Below are positions 14,901 through 22,766 of a stretch of DNA of 33,983 bases, one piece after another (position 1 is the stretch's first letter; every line of letters starts with the position of its first letter). The stretch spans positions 1-33,983 of the forward strand of contig SBGO01000640.1 in NCBI GenBank assembly GCA_006226565.1, read 5' to 3'. The stretch comes from Deltaproteobacteria bacterium (GTDB lineage Bacteria; Myxococcota_A; UBA9042; PHBI01). The notes under the pieces were generated by a model. It worked only from the letters and a program-made list of their open reading frames with translations. It was not told where the DNA came from and did not search any database. The position numbers and the translations under genes are program-made.

Positions 14901-17618
14901 ATGCGCACGCCGAACCGCTCGCTCACCCTGGTCCTCACCGCCTGCGCGGCGCTCGCGCTCGCCGCCTGCGGGGATGACGACAAGGCCACCACGGACACCG
15001 CGGCCGACGCCGACGCCACCGACGCGGACGTCGCCGAGGACACCGCGGACGACACCGCCGCGCCCGGGCCGCTCCTCCACGTCCCGTCGCCCGAGTGGCG
15101 CGACCAGGTCATCTACTTCGTGATGACCGACCGCTTCGCCAACGGCGACCCGCAGAACGACGACCAGGGCGCGGGAGAGCACGACCCGACCTCGGCCGCC
15201 AAGTACAGCGGCGGCGACCTCCAGGGGGTCATCGACCACCTCGACTACATCCAGACGCTCGGCGCGACCGCCGTCTGGATCACGCCGCCGGTCGCCAACC
15301 AGTGGTGGGACCCGCTGGCCCAGTTCAGCGGCTACCACGGCTACTGGGGCCGCAACTTCAAGGCCGTCGACGAGCACTACGGCACCCTCGAGACCTACCA
15401 GGCGCTCTCCGACGCGCTCCACCGGCGCGGGATGTATCTCATCCAGGACATCGTGCCGAATCACACCGGGAACTTCTTCACCTGGCCCGACGGCTACGAC
15501 CCCGAGGACCCGCAGGCCGGCTTCACCCTGAACACCGGGTCGCTCCCGACCGCGGCGCCGGAGCAGGCGCCCTTCGACCAGAACGACGCGACCGATCCGG
15601 ACGACTTCGCGGCCGCCATCTACCACTGGACCCCGCTCATCTCCGACTTCAACGACCCGGTGCAGGAGAAGACCTGGGAGATCAGCGACCTCGACGACCT
15701 CAACACCGAGAACCCGGTCGTCCGCGACGCGCTCCGCGACTCCTACGGCTACTGGATCCGCGAGGTCGGCGTCGACGGCTTCCGCATCGACACGGTGAAG
15801 TTCGTCGACCACCCGTTCTGGAACGACTTCCTCCACGGCACCGACGAGACGACCCCGGGCATCGAGGCGGTGGCGAAGGCGACCGGCCGCGACGGCTTCC
15901 TGACCTTCGGCGAGGTCTACGAGGTCTCCGACCCCGGCGACGACGCCGGCGAGCTGAAGTGCGTGAGCTACCTCGGCACCGCCGCGGCGCCCGAGCTCGA
16001 CGCCGTCCTGGGCTTCCCGCTCTACGAGGAGATCAAGCGCGTCATCGGCGGCGGCGACCCGACGACCCAGCTCACCTACCGCCTCGGGCTCGCCAACGAC
16101 CCGAGCCACTTCCCCGACCCCGGCCTGACCCCGAACTTCATCGACAACCACGACGTCCAGCGCTTCCTCGCCGGCGCCAACGAGGGCGCCTTCCGCCAGG
16201 CCCTCGTCTTCCTGATGACCATCCCCGGCATCCCGGTCATCTACCAGGGCACCGAGCAGGCCTTCGTCGAGACGCGCACCGCGATGTTCGCCGGCGGCTG
16301 GGGCGCCGACGGCGTCGACCACTTCGACACCGACAGCGCGCCCTTCGTCTTCCTGAAGGACCTCATCGCCACGCGCACGGGCCACCCGGTGCTCGCCCGC
16401 GGGGACGTCACGGTGCTCCGCGACGCGCCCTTCGGCCCCGGCGCCTTCGTCTACCGGCGCCAGACCGACAGCGCCACCGCGCTCGTCCTCCTCAACACCT
16501 CCGAGCACGCGATCCTCGTCAACGACGTGGACACCGGCATCGCCGAGGGCACGCACCTCGACGCCCTCGTGAACGTCGGCGTCGACGCCCCGGTCGGCCG
16601 CGTCGAGCTCGGCGGGCGCCTCCTCACCGAGCTCCCGGCCCGCGGCGCGCTGGTGCTCCTCGCCAACGACCAGGTGGACGCCATCGGCCCGGGCGAGGTC
16701 GCCATCACCGTCGACACGCCCATCAGCGGCGAGACCTTCAGCGAGAACACCGACGTCACCGGCAGCGTGACGCCGACCGACACGGCGCTCCTGATGGTGG
16801 TCGACGACAAGCTCGAGAGCGCCACGGCGGTCACGGTCGCCACCGACGGGAGCTTCACCGCGACCCTCCCCGTCGACACCTTCCCCTACGGCGACACCAC
16901 GCACACCGTGACCTTCTACGCCCAGGACGCCGGCGTCGCCTCGCAGCGCTACGTCTTCACGTCGTCGACGGTCTTCGACGGGCAGATCCTCGAGGTCGAC
17001 GACCCGGTCGACGACGACAGCGGCCCGACCGGTGCCTACACCTACCCCCAGGACACGACGTTCGCCGGCGACGCCACGATGGACGTCACCAAGCTCGTGA
17101 TCGAGGCCGGCGCGACCACGCTGCGGCTCCGCTTCACGATGGCCGCCACGAGCATCGTGTGGAACCCGTCGAACGGGTTCGACCACGTCGCCTTCACGAT
17201 CTACTTCGATCTGCCCGACAGCGAGGGGCTCACGCTCCTACCGAAGATCCAGGCGACCGCGCCCGACGGCTTCGCCTGGGACTTCACGCACTTCGCCTTC
17301 GGCTGGACCAACACCGTCTACAACACGGCCGACGCCTCCGAGACCAAGTGGGGCACCGGCGTCCCCGGGCGGCCGGTCATCACCGTGGACCTCGCGGCGA
17401 ACACCATCAGCTTCGAGTACGACGCCGCGCGCTTCGGGCTCACCACCTGGGAGGGCGTCAGCGTCTACGCCACCACGTGGGACTTCGACGGCATCGACAA
17501 CGTCTACCGCGCGCTGTCGCCGGACGGCGGCCCGTGGGCGATGGGCGGCGGCGAGGCGACCGACCCGCTGATCATGGACGACGTCGGCCCGGTCCTCATC
17601 CCGGTCCCGAGCGACTGA
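14901..17618 (+). CDS. GH13 amylase lipoprotein with C-terminal glucodextranase-C-like domain
   Basis: This 905-residue lipoprotein has a lipobox LAAC (Cys23) and an Asp/Ala/Thr tether to about residue 60. The GH13 barrel (about 65-500) shows DIVPNH (183-188), GFRIDTVKF with nucleophile Asp297, FGEVYE with acid/base Glu338, and FIDNHD with Asp418. A beta domain C follows to about 590, then an Ig-like domain (about 598-690). A glucodextranase-C-like domain (about 696-905, opening 'ILEVDDPVDDDSGPTGAYTYP') ends the protein. It appears to be a surface-tethered endo-acting alpha-amylase or cyclomaltodextrinase-type enzyme; the exact specificity cannot be read from motifs. It is clearly distinct from the MalS-type enzyme at 3985-5817. 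ATG 14901 has GAGGGGG 5 nt upstream. Confidence 0.88.
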   Translation: MRTPNRSLTLVLTACAALALAACGDDDKATTDTAADADATDADVAEDTADDTAAPGPLLHVPSPEWRDQVIYFVMTDRFANGDPQNDDQGAGEHDPTSAAKYSGGDLQGVIDHLDYIQTLGATAVWITPPVANQWWDPLAQFSGYHGYWGRNFKAVDEHYGTLETYQALSDALHRRGMYLIQDIVPNHTGNFFTWPDGYDPEDPQAGFTLNTGSLPTAAPEQAPFDQNDATDPDDFAAAIYHWTPLISDFNDPVQEKTWEISDLDDLNTENPVVRDALRDSYGYWIREVGVDGFRIDTVKFVDHPFWNDFLHGTDETTPGIEAVAKATGRDGFLTFGEVYEVSDPGDDAGELKCVSYLGTAAAPELDAVLGFPLYEEIKRVIGGGDPTTQLTYRLGLANDPSHFPDPGLTPNFIDNHDVQRFLAGANEGAFRQALVFLMTIPGIPVIYQGTEQAFVETRTAMFAGGWGADGVDHFDTDSAPFVFLKDLIATRTGHPVLARGDVTVLRDAPFGPGAFVYRRQTDSATALVLLNTSEHAILVNDVDTGIAEGTHLDALVNVGVDAPVGRVELGGRLLTELPARGALVLLANDQVDAIGPGEVAITVDTPISGETFSENTDVTGSVTPTDTALLMVVDDKLESATAVTVATDGSFTATLPVDTFPYGDTTHTVTFYAQDAGVASQRYVFTSSTVFDGQILEVDDPVDDDSGPTGAYTYPQDTTFAGDATMDVTKLVIEAGATTLRLRFTMAATSIVWNPSNGFDHVAFTIYFDLPDSEGLTLLPKIQATAPDGFAWDFTHFAFGWTNTVYNTADASETKWGTGVPGRPVITVDLAANTISFEYDAARFGLTTWEGVSVYATTWDFDGIDNVYRALSPDGGPWAMGGGEATDPLIMDDVGPVLIPVPSD

Positions 17619-17625
17619 CCCACCG

Positions 17626-18447
17626 TCAACAAGATTGACGAATAGAGCGGCGCCGGCGACGCGCGACCCAGGCGAGCGCCGCGAGGAGCGTAGCCGGGCC
17701 GCCGGCCGCGGCCCCGCCCCCGGAGCAGTCGGAGGCGGGCGTCGCGTCGACGTGGGGTGGGACGTCGGTGTAGAGGGCGCAGACGCCGTCGATGTCGTCG
17801 GCCGCGAGGGTGCGACCGCCGAGGGGATCGTTGTTCTCGGCGTAGGTGGCGTACATCGTCGCGGTGACGTCGTCGCTGTGGTCCATCCCGAAGAAGTGGC
17901 CGATCTCGTGGGTCATGGTGCTCGGGAGATCGATCCAGCTCTCGTCGGGCGGCCCGTCCCCGGCCGAGAAGCGGTAGACGCCGTCGTTGACCTCGATGTC
18001 GGCGTCGACGATCTCGCCGGTGGTCGGGTCGTGGGCGATGGAGGTGATGGCGATCCAGGTGCGCGCGTGCCCGGCGTCGAGCCAGGCGTCGGTGGAGCGC
18101 ACGAAGACGATGACGTTGTCGGGCTCCTCGTACAGCGTCCTGGGGACGGTGCGCCCGGTGACGTCGCTGGGCCCGGCGTAGGCGACGTCCGGAACGGCGC
18201 ACCCCGGCAGATCGAGCCAGGTCCCGAAGGCCGCGTCGACCACCGGGCCCACGTCGGCGAGCGTGAGCTCCTCCGGCGCGACCTGGGCGAGGTGATAGCC
18301 GACCTCGGTCCGGAACCAGCGCAGCGGCGGCCCGTCGCCGCCGTCGACGAAGTACCAGGTGTAGGCCGACGCGGCGCCCGCGGGCAGCGTGAGCGCGACC
18401 CCGAGCGCGAGGGCGAGGAGGCGCGGCGTGAGGCGAGCGGAGCGCAT
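17626..18447 (-). CDS. Secreted matrixin-like metzincin protease with MYXO-CTERM-like tail
   Basis: This 273-residue protein begins with a signal peptide (about 1-28, ending ASA). The zinc motif HEIGHFFGMDH (180-190) fits HExxHxxGxxH exactly, and 'ATMYA' (Met198) supplies the Met-turn of metzincins, so the protease is probably active. The domain arrangement is that of matrixin/M10-like enzymes common in Myxococcota. The C-terminus carries Cys241, a Gly/Ala-rich stretch, a short hydrophobic segment (252-262) and an Arg run, which is the MYXO-CTERM sorting pattern leading to surface attachment. Seven extra residues follow the Arg run. It converges with the GH13 gene, with only 7 nt between the stops. 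No pathway link to the glucan locus is visible. Confidence 0.85.
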   Translation of the reverse strand: MRSARLTPRLLALALGVALTLPAGAASAYTWYFVDGGDGPPLRWFRTEVGYHLAQVAPEELTLADVGPVVDAAFGTWLDLPGCAVPDVAYAGPSDVTGRTVPRTLYEEPDNVIVFVRSTDAWLDAGHARTWIAITSIAHDPTTGEIVDADIEVNDGVYRFSAGDGPPDESWIDLPSTMTHEIGHFFGMDHSDDVTATMYATYAENNDPLGGRTLAADDIDGVCALYTDVPPHVDATPASDCSGGGAAAGGPATLLAALAWVARRRRRSIRQSC

Positions 18448-18498
18448 CGGCGATGATGCTACGCCGTGGCCCCGCCCGGAGCCAGCCCTTCGCGCGCC

Positions 18499-19110
18499 TC
18501 AGCCACGGCGCGAGAAGACGACGATCTGGTTGTTCGCGGGCATCGCCACGCGCCGCTCGAAGGTGAAGCCGGCGCGCTCGGCCTCGGCGCGGACGTCGTC
18601 GAGATCGCGCACGCCCCAGGCCGGGTCGCGCGCGCGGAGGCTCGCGTCGAAGGCGGCGTTCGACGGCGCGGTGTGCTCGCCGCCGAGCTTGTAGGGGCCG
18701 TAGAGGACGAGGCGGCCGCCGGGGGCGAGGACCCGGGCGGCGCCGCGGAGGAGCCCGAGGCACGCCGCCCACGGGGAGATGTGGATCATGTTGGCGTTGA
18801 AGACGGCGTCGGCGCGCGCGATGGGCCAGGTCTCGGCGGCGGCGTCGAGGACGACGGGCGCGTGGACGTTGGGGAGCGCGGCGTCGGCGCGCCAGGCGGC
18901 GATGCTCGGCAGGCTCTCGGCGTCGCGGTCGCTCGGCTGCCAGGTGAGGTGCGGGAGGTGCCGGGCGAAGAAGGCGGCGTGCTGGCCGGTGCCCGACGCG
19001 ACCTCGAGGACGAGGCCCGGCTCGGGCAGGAGCTCGCGCAGGACGGCGAGGATGGGCTCGCGGTTCCGGTCGGTGGCGGGGGCGAAGCGGCGGGCGTCGG
19101 CGTCGGTCAT
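18499..19110 (-). CDS. DUF938 family SAM-dependent methyltransferase
   Basis: This 203-residue cytoplasmic protein matches the DUF938 family along its length. 'RDRNREPIL'-like sequence appears near the N-terminus as '[10 protein letters not shown]'. The SAM-binding loop is '[16 protein letters not shown]', and '[10 protein letters not shown]', '[13 protein letters not shown]' and '[12 protein letters not shown]' follow. The length is typical for the family. The biological substrate of DUF938 proteins is not established. The gene lies 51 nt upstream of the metzincin on the same strand and is divergent from the small lipoprotein at 19197. The 86-nt divergent gap shows no clear promoter hexamers. 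Confidence 0.88.
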   Translation of the reverse strand: MTDADARRFAPATDRNREPILAVLRELLPEPGLVLEVASGTGQHAAFFARHLPHLTWQPSDRDAESLPSIAAWRADAALPNVHAPVVLDAAAETWPIARADAVFNANMIHISPWAACLGLLRGAARVLAPGGRLVLYGPYKLGGEHTAPSNAAFDASLRARDPAWGVRDLDDVRAEAERAGFTFERRVAMPANNQIVVFSRRG

Positions 19111-19196
19111 GGAATGCGCCTCCTGCGTCGGGTGTCCTCGTGGTAGCCTCGCCGCGCTGAGGCGGGCGGGCGCCGCGCGGCCCGCGGAGGATAGCG

Positions 19197-19862
19197 ATGA
19201 TGAGAGGCACGGTGAAGCGGGCGTTCCAACTGGGGCTCGCGGCGCTCCTGTGTGGGCAGCTCGTGGCCTGTGGGTCCGCCGAGGACGGTCCGGACGCGCG
19301 GGCGATCCGCGACGTCTACGCGCGCTACCGGGCGGCGATCGAGGCCAAGGACGGCGAGGCGGCGCTCGACCTCGTGGCCCCGGAGAGCGTCACCTACTTC
19401 GGCGAGCTGCTCGACGCCGCGCGCCACGCGGACCGCGCGACGCTGACGAAGCGGCGCCTGACCGACCGCCTGGTGGTCCTGTCGGCGCGGGCGCTCTTCG
19501 GCGACGAGCTGGCCCGCTTCGACGCCCGGACCTTCCTGGCGGCGTCGCTGACCCGCGGCATGACGGCCATCTCCGACGCGCCGCGCATCGGGCTCGGCGC
19601 CATCACGGTCCAGGGGGACGGCGCCCACGCGATGATGATGCTCGACGGCGAGACGACCCACCTCCGCCTCTACTTCCGGCGCAGCGACGGGGCGTGGCGC
19701 TTCGACATCCGCACCCTCTACGACCTCCTCGAGGACAACATCGACGGCCTCCCCACCCAGCTCGAGCGCCCCGTCGACGCCTGGCTCCTCGACGCGGTGT
19801 CCGCCAACGTCGGCCACCCCGTCGACGACACCCTCTGGACGCCGCCGTCTCCCGCTCCCTGA
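19197..19862 (+). CDS. Small lipoprotein with possible NTF2/SnoaL-like fold
   Basis: This 221-residue protein has a clear lipobox LVAC (Cys25). The start is ATG 19197 with GGAGG 6 nt upstream; an adjacent in-frame ATG at 19200 is equally possible. After the anchor, '[43 protein letters not shown]' is the helix-helix-strand opening typical of NTF2/SnoaL-like domains. '[16 protein letters not shown]' is consistent with the closing strands. No catalytic signature is visible. It stands alone, divergent from the methyltransferase and followed by a repeat-rich gap. The fold is a tentative call and the function is unknown. Confidence 0.65.
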   Translation: MMRGTVKRAFQLGLAALLCGQLVACGSAEDGPDARAIRDVYARYRAAIEAKDGEAALDLVAPESVTYFGELLDAARHADRATLTKRRLTDRLVVLSARALFGDELARFDARTFLAASLTRGMTAISDAPRIGLGAITVQGDGAHAMMMLDGETTHLRLYFRRSDGAWRFDIRTLYDLLEDNIDGLPTQLERPVDAWLLDAVSANVGHPVDDTLWTPPSPAP

Positions 19863-20200
19863 CGCGCCCGGACGGGGGCTGCAGACGTCCCCGACTGTGT
19901 CGCAGAGGCCTCGGTGGGACGGCACCCCGATTTCTCGAACCACTGAGGTCACGGAGAACACGAAGGCGGCGCTCTCCGTGTTCTCCGTGCTCTCAGTGGT
20001 TCAATCGCTCCCCCGCGCCATCTCGAACAGCTAGGACGCACCTCTGCGTCCGTCGCGTGGACCGAAGCCACAGCGGACGGGGACGTCCGCCGGTCGCCTG
20101 GCCTGCGGGCGTCCCGCCCGCGGTGATGCTCTGGCGTGATGGTCGCTGAGCGCTTGCGGCAGCCTGGGGACGTCCATATGCCAGGGGACCCGCGCAGCGC
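19863..20200. other. Repeat-rich non-coding stretch
   Basis: This 338-nt gap between a plus-strand lipoprotein and the 3' end of tlyA contains no supported gene. It holds the large hairpin at 19937-20002. Smaller perfect hairpins lie at 20073-20090 (GCGGAC/GTCCGC) and 20105-20121 (GCGGGCG/CGCCCGC). GGGGACGTC or its complement occurs three times (19884-19892, 20079-20087, 20166-20174). The density of self-complementary sequence suggests accumulated small mobile or REP-like elements. Confidence 0.6.
19937..20002. repeat. 66-nt near-perfect inverted repeat
   Basis: GAACCACTGAG (19937-19947) pairs with 19992-20002. CACGGAGAACACG (19950-19962) pairs with 19977-19989. Together they give 24 bp of stem interrupted by one 2x2 internal loop, with a 14-nt terminal loop. 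The phrase 'ACCACTGAGG.CACGGAGAACACG' resembles a dispersed intergenic repeat I recall from many unrelated bacterial genomes. It could also serve as a bidirectional terminator for the convergent genes, although no strong T-run flanks it. Confidence 0.7.
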
Positions 20201-20986
20201 TCAGTCGGCGGGCCCGGCGTCCTCCGATGCCCCCGGCTTCTCGAGCACCAGCAGGTGCTCGAGGTTGCCCTTGGGCCCCGCCACCGGGGAGTCGCACGCC
20301 CCGCGGTCGAGGAAGCCGACGCGCGCGGCCTCGGCGCGCACCTCGGCGAGCGCGCGCTGGCGCTCGGCCTCGTCGCGCACGACGCCGCCCTTGCCGACCG
20401 CCTCGCGCCCGACCTCGAACTGCGGCTTCACCAGCACCACGAAGGGCGAGCCCGGCGCGAGCTCGCGAAACACCACGTCGAGGAAGAGGCGCACGCTGAT
20501 GAACGACGCGTCGCACACCGCGTAGGTCGGCGTGAACGGCAGGCTCCCGGGGGGCAGCGTGCGGATGTTGGTCCGGTCCATGACGACGACCCGCTCGTCG
20601 CTCTGGAGGCGCCAGTGGAGCTGCCCGTAGCCGACGTCGACGGCGAGGACCCGGGCCGCCCCGTGGCGGAGCGCCACGTCGGTGAAGCCGCCGGTCGAGG
20701 CGCCGATGTCGAGCACCACGGCCCCCTCGAGGCGCTCGGCCAGCCACGGGAACGCCTCGAGCGCGCCGAGGAGCTTGTACGCCCCGCGGCTCGCCCAGTC
20801 CTGGCCCTCGCGGACCGCGATCTCGACGTCGTCCCCGACCCGCGTGCCGGCCTTGTCGCAGCGCTGCCCGGCGACGTCGACCTTGCCGGCGAGGATGAGC
20901 GCCTGGGCCCGGCTCCGCGTCTCGGCGAGCCCGCGCTCGACCAGCGCGGCGTCGAGGCGGAGCCGCTTGTCCCTACCCTCAGCCAC
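20201..20986 (-). CDS. tlyA: TlyA-family rRNA 2'-O-methyltransferase / hemolysin A-like
   Basis: This 261-residue protein has an N-terminal S4 RNA-binding domain (about 7-65, 'RLDAALVERGLAETRSRAQALILAGKV') and an FtsJ-like methyltransferase domain (about 67-245). 'YKLLGALEAF', 'VVLDIGASTGGFTDVAL' (SAM loop), 'VVVMDRTNIR' and 'VVLVKPQFE' are all visible. TlyA enzymes methylate rRNA ribose 2'-hydroxyls, and some affect capreomycin sensitivity. The GTG start at 20986 overlaps the xseB stop by 8 nt (GTGGCTGA), so translation is likely coupled. It is the last gene of the seven-gene minus-strand operon. The C-terminus is a short Glu/Asp/Ala-rich tail. Confidence 0.92.
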   Translation of the reverse strand: MAEGRDKRLRLDAALVERGLAETRSRAQALILAGKVDVAGQRCDKAGTRVGDDVEIAVREGQDWASRGAYKLLGALEAFPWLAERLEGAVVLDIGASTGGFTDVALRHGAARVLAVDVGYGQLHWRLQSDERVVVMDRTNIRTLPPGSLPFTPTYAVCDASFISVRLFLDVVFRELAPGSPFVVLVKPQFEVGREAVGKGGVVRDEAERQRALAEVRAEAARVGFLDRGACDSPVAGPKGNLEHLLVLEKPGASEDAGPAD

Positions 20987-21227
20987 CGGGCTCGAAGGGG
21001 ACCTCGCGCAGGCCGTCCCGAGCCTCGATGAGCTTGGTCACGCGCGCCTCGGCGGCATCGAGGATGGCGGTCGCCCGGCGCGCCAGCTCGGTCCCGCGCT
21101 CGAACTCGGCCAGGGCCTGGTCCAGCGGCGCGTCCCCCCGCTCGAGGCGCGCGACGACGCCCTCGAGCTCCTCGAGCAGCGCCTCGAAGCGCGGCGCCTC
21201 GGCGGCGTCCGGTCCTTCGGTAGTCAT
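20979..21227 (-). CDS. xseB: Exodeoxyribonuclease VII small subunit
   Basis: This 82-residue protein has the standard XseB length and the signature helical pair 'FEALLEELEGVVARLERGDAPLDQALAEFERGTELARRA', followed by 'LDAAEARVTKL'. XseB binds the large subunit XseA to make exonuclease VII, which degrades single-stranded DNA. No xseA lies in the window, although the two are often adjacent. The ATG at 21227 lies 14 nt after the barrel gene stop, and the end overlaps tlyA. It therefore rides on the transporter operon. It appears intact. Confidence 0.92.
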   Translation of the reverse strand: MTTEGPDAAEAPRFEALLEELEGVVARLERGDAPLDQALAEFERGTELARRATAILDAAEARVTKLIEARDGLREVPFEPGG

Positions 21228-21241
21228 GGGATGATCCTCGT

Positions 21242-22744
21242 TCAGATGCTGATGCGAAGGTTGAGCCCGAGCAGCACCGCCGGCGCGGGCACGCTGAACG
21301 CGTCGACGCCGTCCGGCAGCACGCCGGGGATGGCCGGGAGGTCCGGCACGTCCAGCGCGAACCGCAGCTCGCCGCCGCGCTGGCCGTAGTGGGCCTGCGC
21401 GTAGGCCTCGAGCCGGAGCCGGGTGTGGAGCACGACGCTGAAGTCGAGCCGCGTGACGAAGGTCCGGTCGGACAGGTTGCCGATGTTGGACAGGGAGAAG
21501 GTCGCCTCGTCCCAGTCGCCGGGGCCGGGCACCGCCCAGACCAGCGCGAGATAGTGCTGGCCGAGGTAGAACGGCAGGAAGTCGCCGCTCATCAGGAGCC
21601 ACGGGTAGAGGTCCGGGTCGTCGGCGCCGAGCGGGTTGTAGAAGTACTCGACGCCGAGGTACTGCACGTCGTCGTCGTTCGGCTTGAAGGCGTACTGCAG
21701 CCCGGCCGAGAAGCGCGCCGCCCACTTCCCGTACGCCTCGGAGTCGGGGAGCGTGATGGGGTCGAACGAGAACGTCCCGCTGTACTGCAACGTGTCCCGC
21801 TCGTCGGAGACGGCGACCTCGGCGGTCAGATCGAAGGGGCCCAGCGCCGTCGACAGGTCCGCCCCGAAGGCCGTCCTCCGGCCCTTGCCCGCCGTCCCCG
21901 ACAGGCTCACCTCGGAGGCGCTGAAGGCCTTCTCGATGCGGAAGGCGACGCCCGGCTCGTCGAAGCGCGACGCCCCCCCGAGGAGCCCGATGAGGTAGAA
22001 GTTCCAGGTGTCCACGGGGATCAGGAGCTTCAGCATCGGCACGCCCGTCCGCTCGTCGAAGATCGCGAGCGGGTCGCGGAAGGTCGCGTTCACGAAGTCG
22101 GTCGGGTTCCAGATCCGGCTCGCCCCCCACTTGATGCGCTCCTGACCGAGGGTCACGAAGACGCTCCGGGCGATGTCGGTCTTGATCCACAGCTGGTCGA
22201 CGAGGACGCGCGCCTTGCCGCGTGGGTTGCCGAGGGCGTCGGTGTCCCCGTCGGCGATCGTCGGATCGTAGTAGAGGCGGCCGGAGAAGAAGCCGCGGAC
22301 GCGCTCCTCGGGCCGCGCGTCGAGGTAGAGATCGAGCAGGTTCGGCATCGACAGCGCCTGCGACCCGGCCGACCCGCGGTCGTAGATCTGCCCGGCCAGG
22401 CGCAGGTACAGCTGCCCGCCGATGGACAGCGGATCCTCGAGCAGGTCGCCCGACCCCGCCTGACCCGCGCCCGCCGGAGGGGCCATGACCGGCCCGCCCC
22501 CAAAGATGCTGTCCTCGCTCGGCCGCCCGTCTCCGCTCGTCGATGGCGTCGCGTTGTCGTCCCCGCCGCCGAAGAGCGCGTCCTCGTCGGGCCGCGCGTC
22601 GTCCTCGCCCCCTGCCCCACCGAAGAGCGCGTCCTCGTCGGGGCGCCCGTCCGCGTCGCTCGGGGGAGGCTCCGCCGCCACCGCCCCGGGCGCCGACGCG
22701 CAGACGATGAGAGCGACCCAGAGCCGTGTCGCGCGGCGCTTCAT
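21242..22744 (-). CDS. DUF1302-like outer-membrane barrel with repeated acidic N-terminal motif
   Basis: This 500-residue protein has a signal peptide (about 1-24) followed by a disordered acidic extension (25-95). The extension carries three copies of a short motif: PDEDALFGG (35-43), PDEDALFGG (52-60) and the variant PSEDSIFGG (75-83). The rest is a beta-barrel with alternating hydrophobic strands. 'SVFVTLGQERIKWGASRIWNPTDFVN' resembles DUF1302-type outer-membrane proteins, which often accompany LolA-like proteins and lipid transporters. It is fifth in the operon, 22 nt after the LolA-like gene. A role as the outer-membrane acceptor or exit channel for the ABC system is inferred from position. 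The same EDALFGG string occurs in the first permease. Confidence 0.75.
   Translation of the reverse strand: MKRRATRLWVALIVCASAPGAVAAEPPPSDADGRPDEDALFGGAGGEDDARPDEDALFGGGDDNATPSTSGDGRPSEDSIFGGGPVMAPPAGAGQAGSGDLLEDPLSIGGQLYLRLAGQIYDRGSAGSQALSMPNLLDLYLDARPEERVRGFFSGRLYYDPTIADGDTDALGNPRGKARVLVDQLWIKTDIARSVFVTLGQERIKWGASRIWNPTDFVNATFRDPLAIFDERTGVPMLKLLIPVDTWNFYLIGLLGGASRFDEPGVAFRIEKAFSASEVSLSGTAGKGRRTAFGADLSTALGPFDLTAEVAVSDERDTLQYSGTFSFDPITLPDSEAYGKWAARFSAGLQYAFKPNDDDVQYLGVEYFYNPLGADDPDLYPWLLMSGDFLPFYLGQHYLALVWAVPGPGDWDEATFSLSNIGNLSDRTFVTRLDFSVVLHTRLRLEAYAQAHYGQRGGELRFALDVPDLPAIPGVLPDGVDAFSVPAPAVLLGLNLRISI
22569..22637 (-). repeat. Direct repeat encoding the PDEDALFGG motif
   Basis: The 18-nt string CCGAAGAGCGCGTCCTCG (plus-strand reading) occurs at 22569-22586 and 22620-22637, exactly 51 nt apart, inside the barrel gene. 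A third identical copy lies at 25597-25614 in the first permease gene. All three encode EDALFGG on the minus strand. Confidence 0.75.
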
Positions 22745-22766
22745 GGGGACCCCTGCGGTGGGTGGG

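Noticed and set aside
14868-17186. 772-codon minus-strand frame opposite the GH13 gene
   Set aside because: Antisense shadow; composition dominated by Val, Gly, Glu and Arg without recognisable domain.
20105-20121. GCGGGCG/CGCCCGC hairpin as tlyA terminator
   Set aside because: It lies about 80 nt beyond the tlyA stop, in a field of similar GC-rich hairpins and without a T-run.
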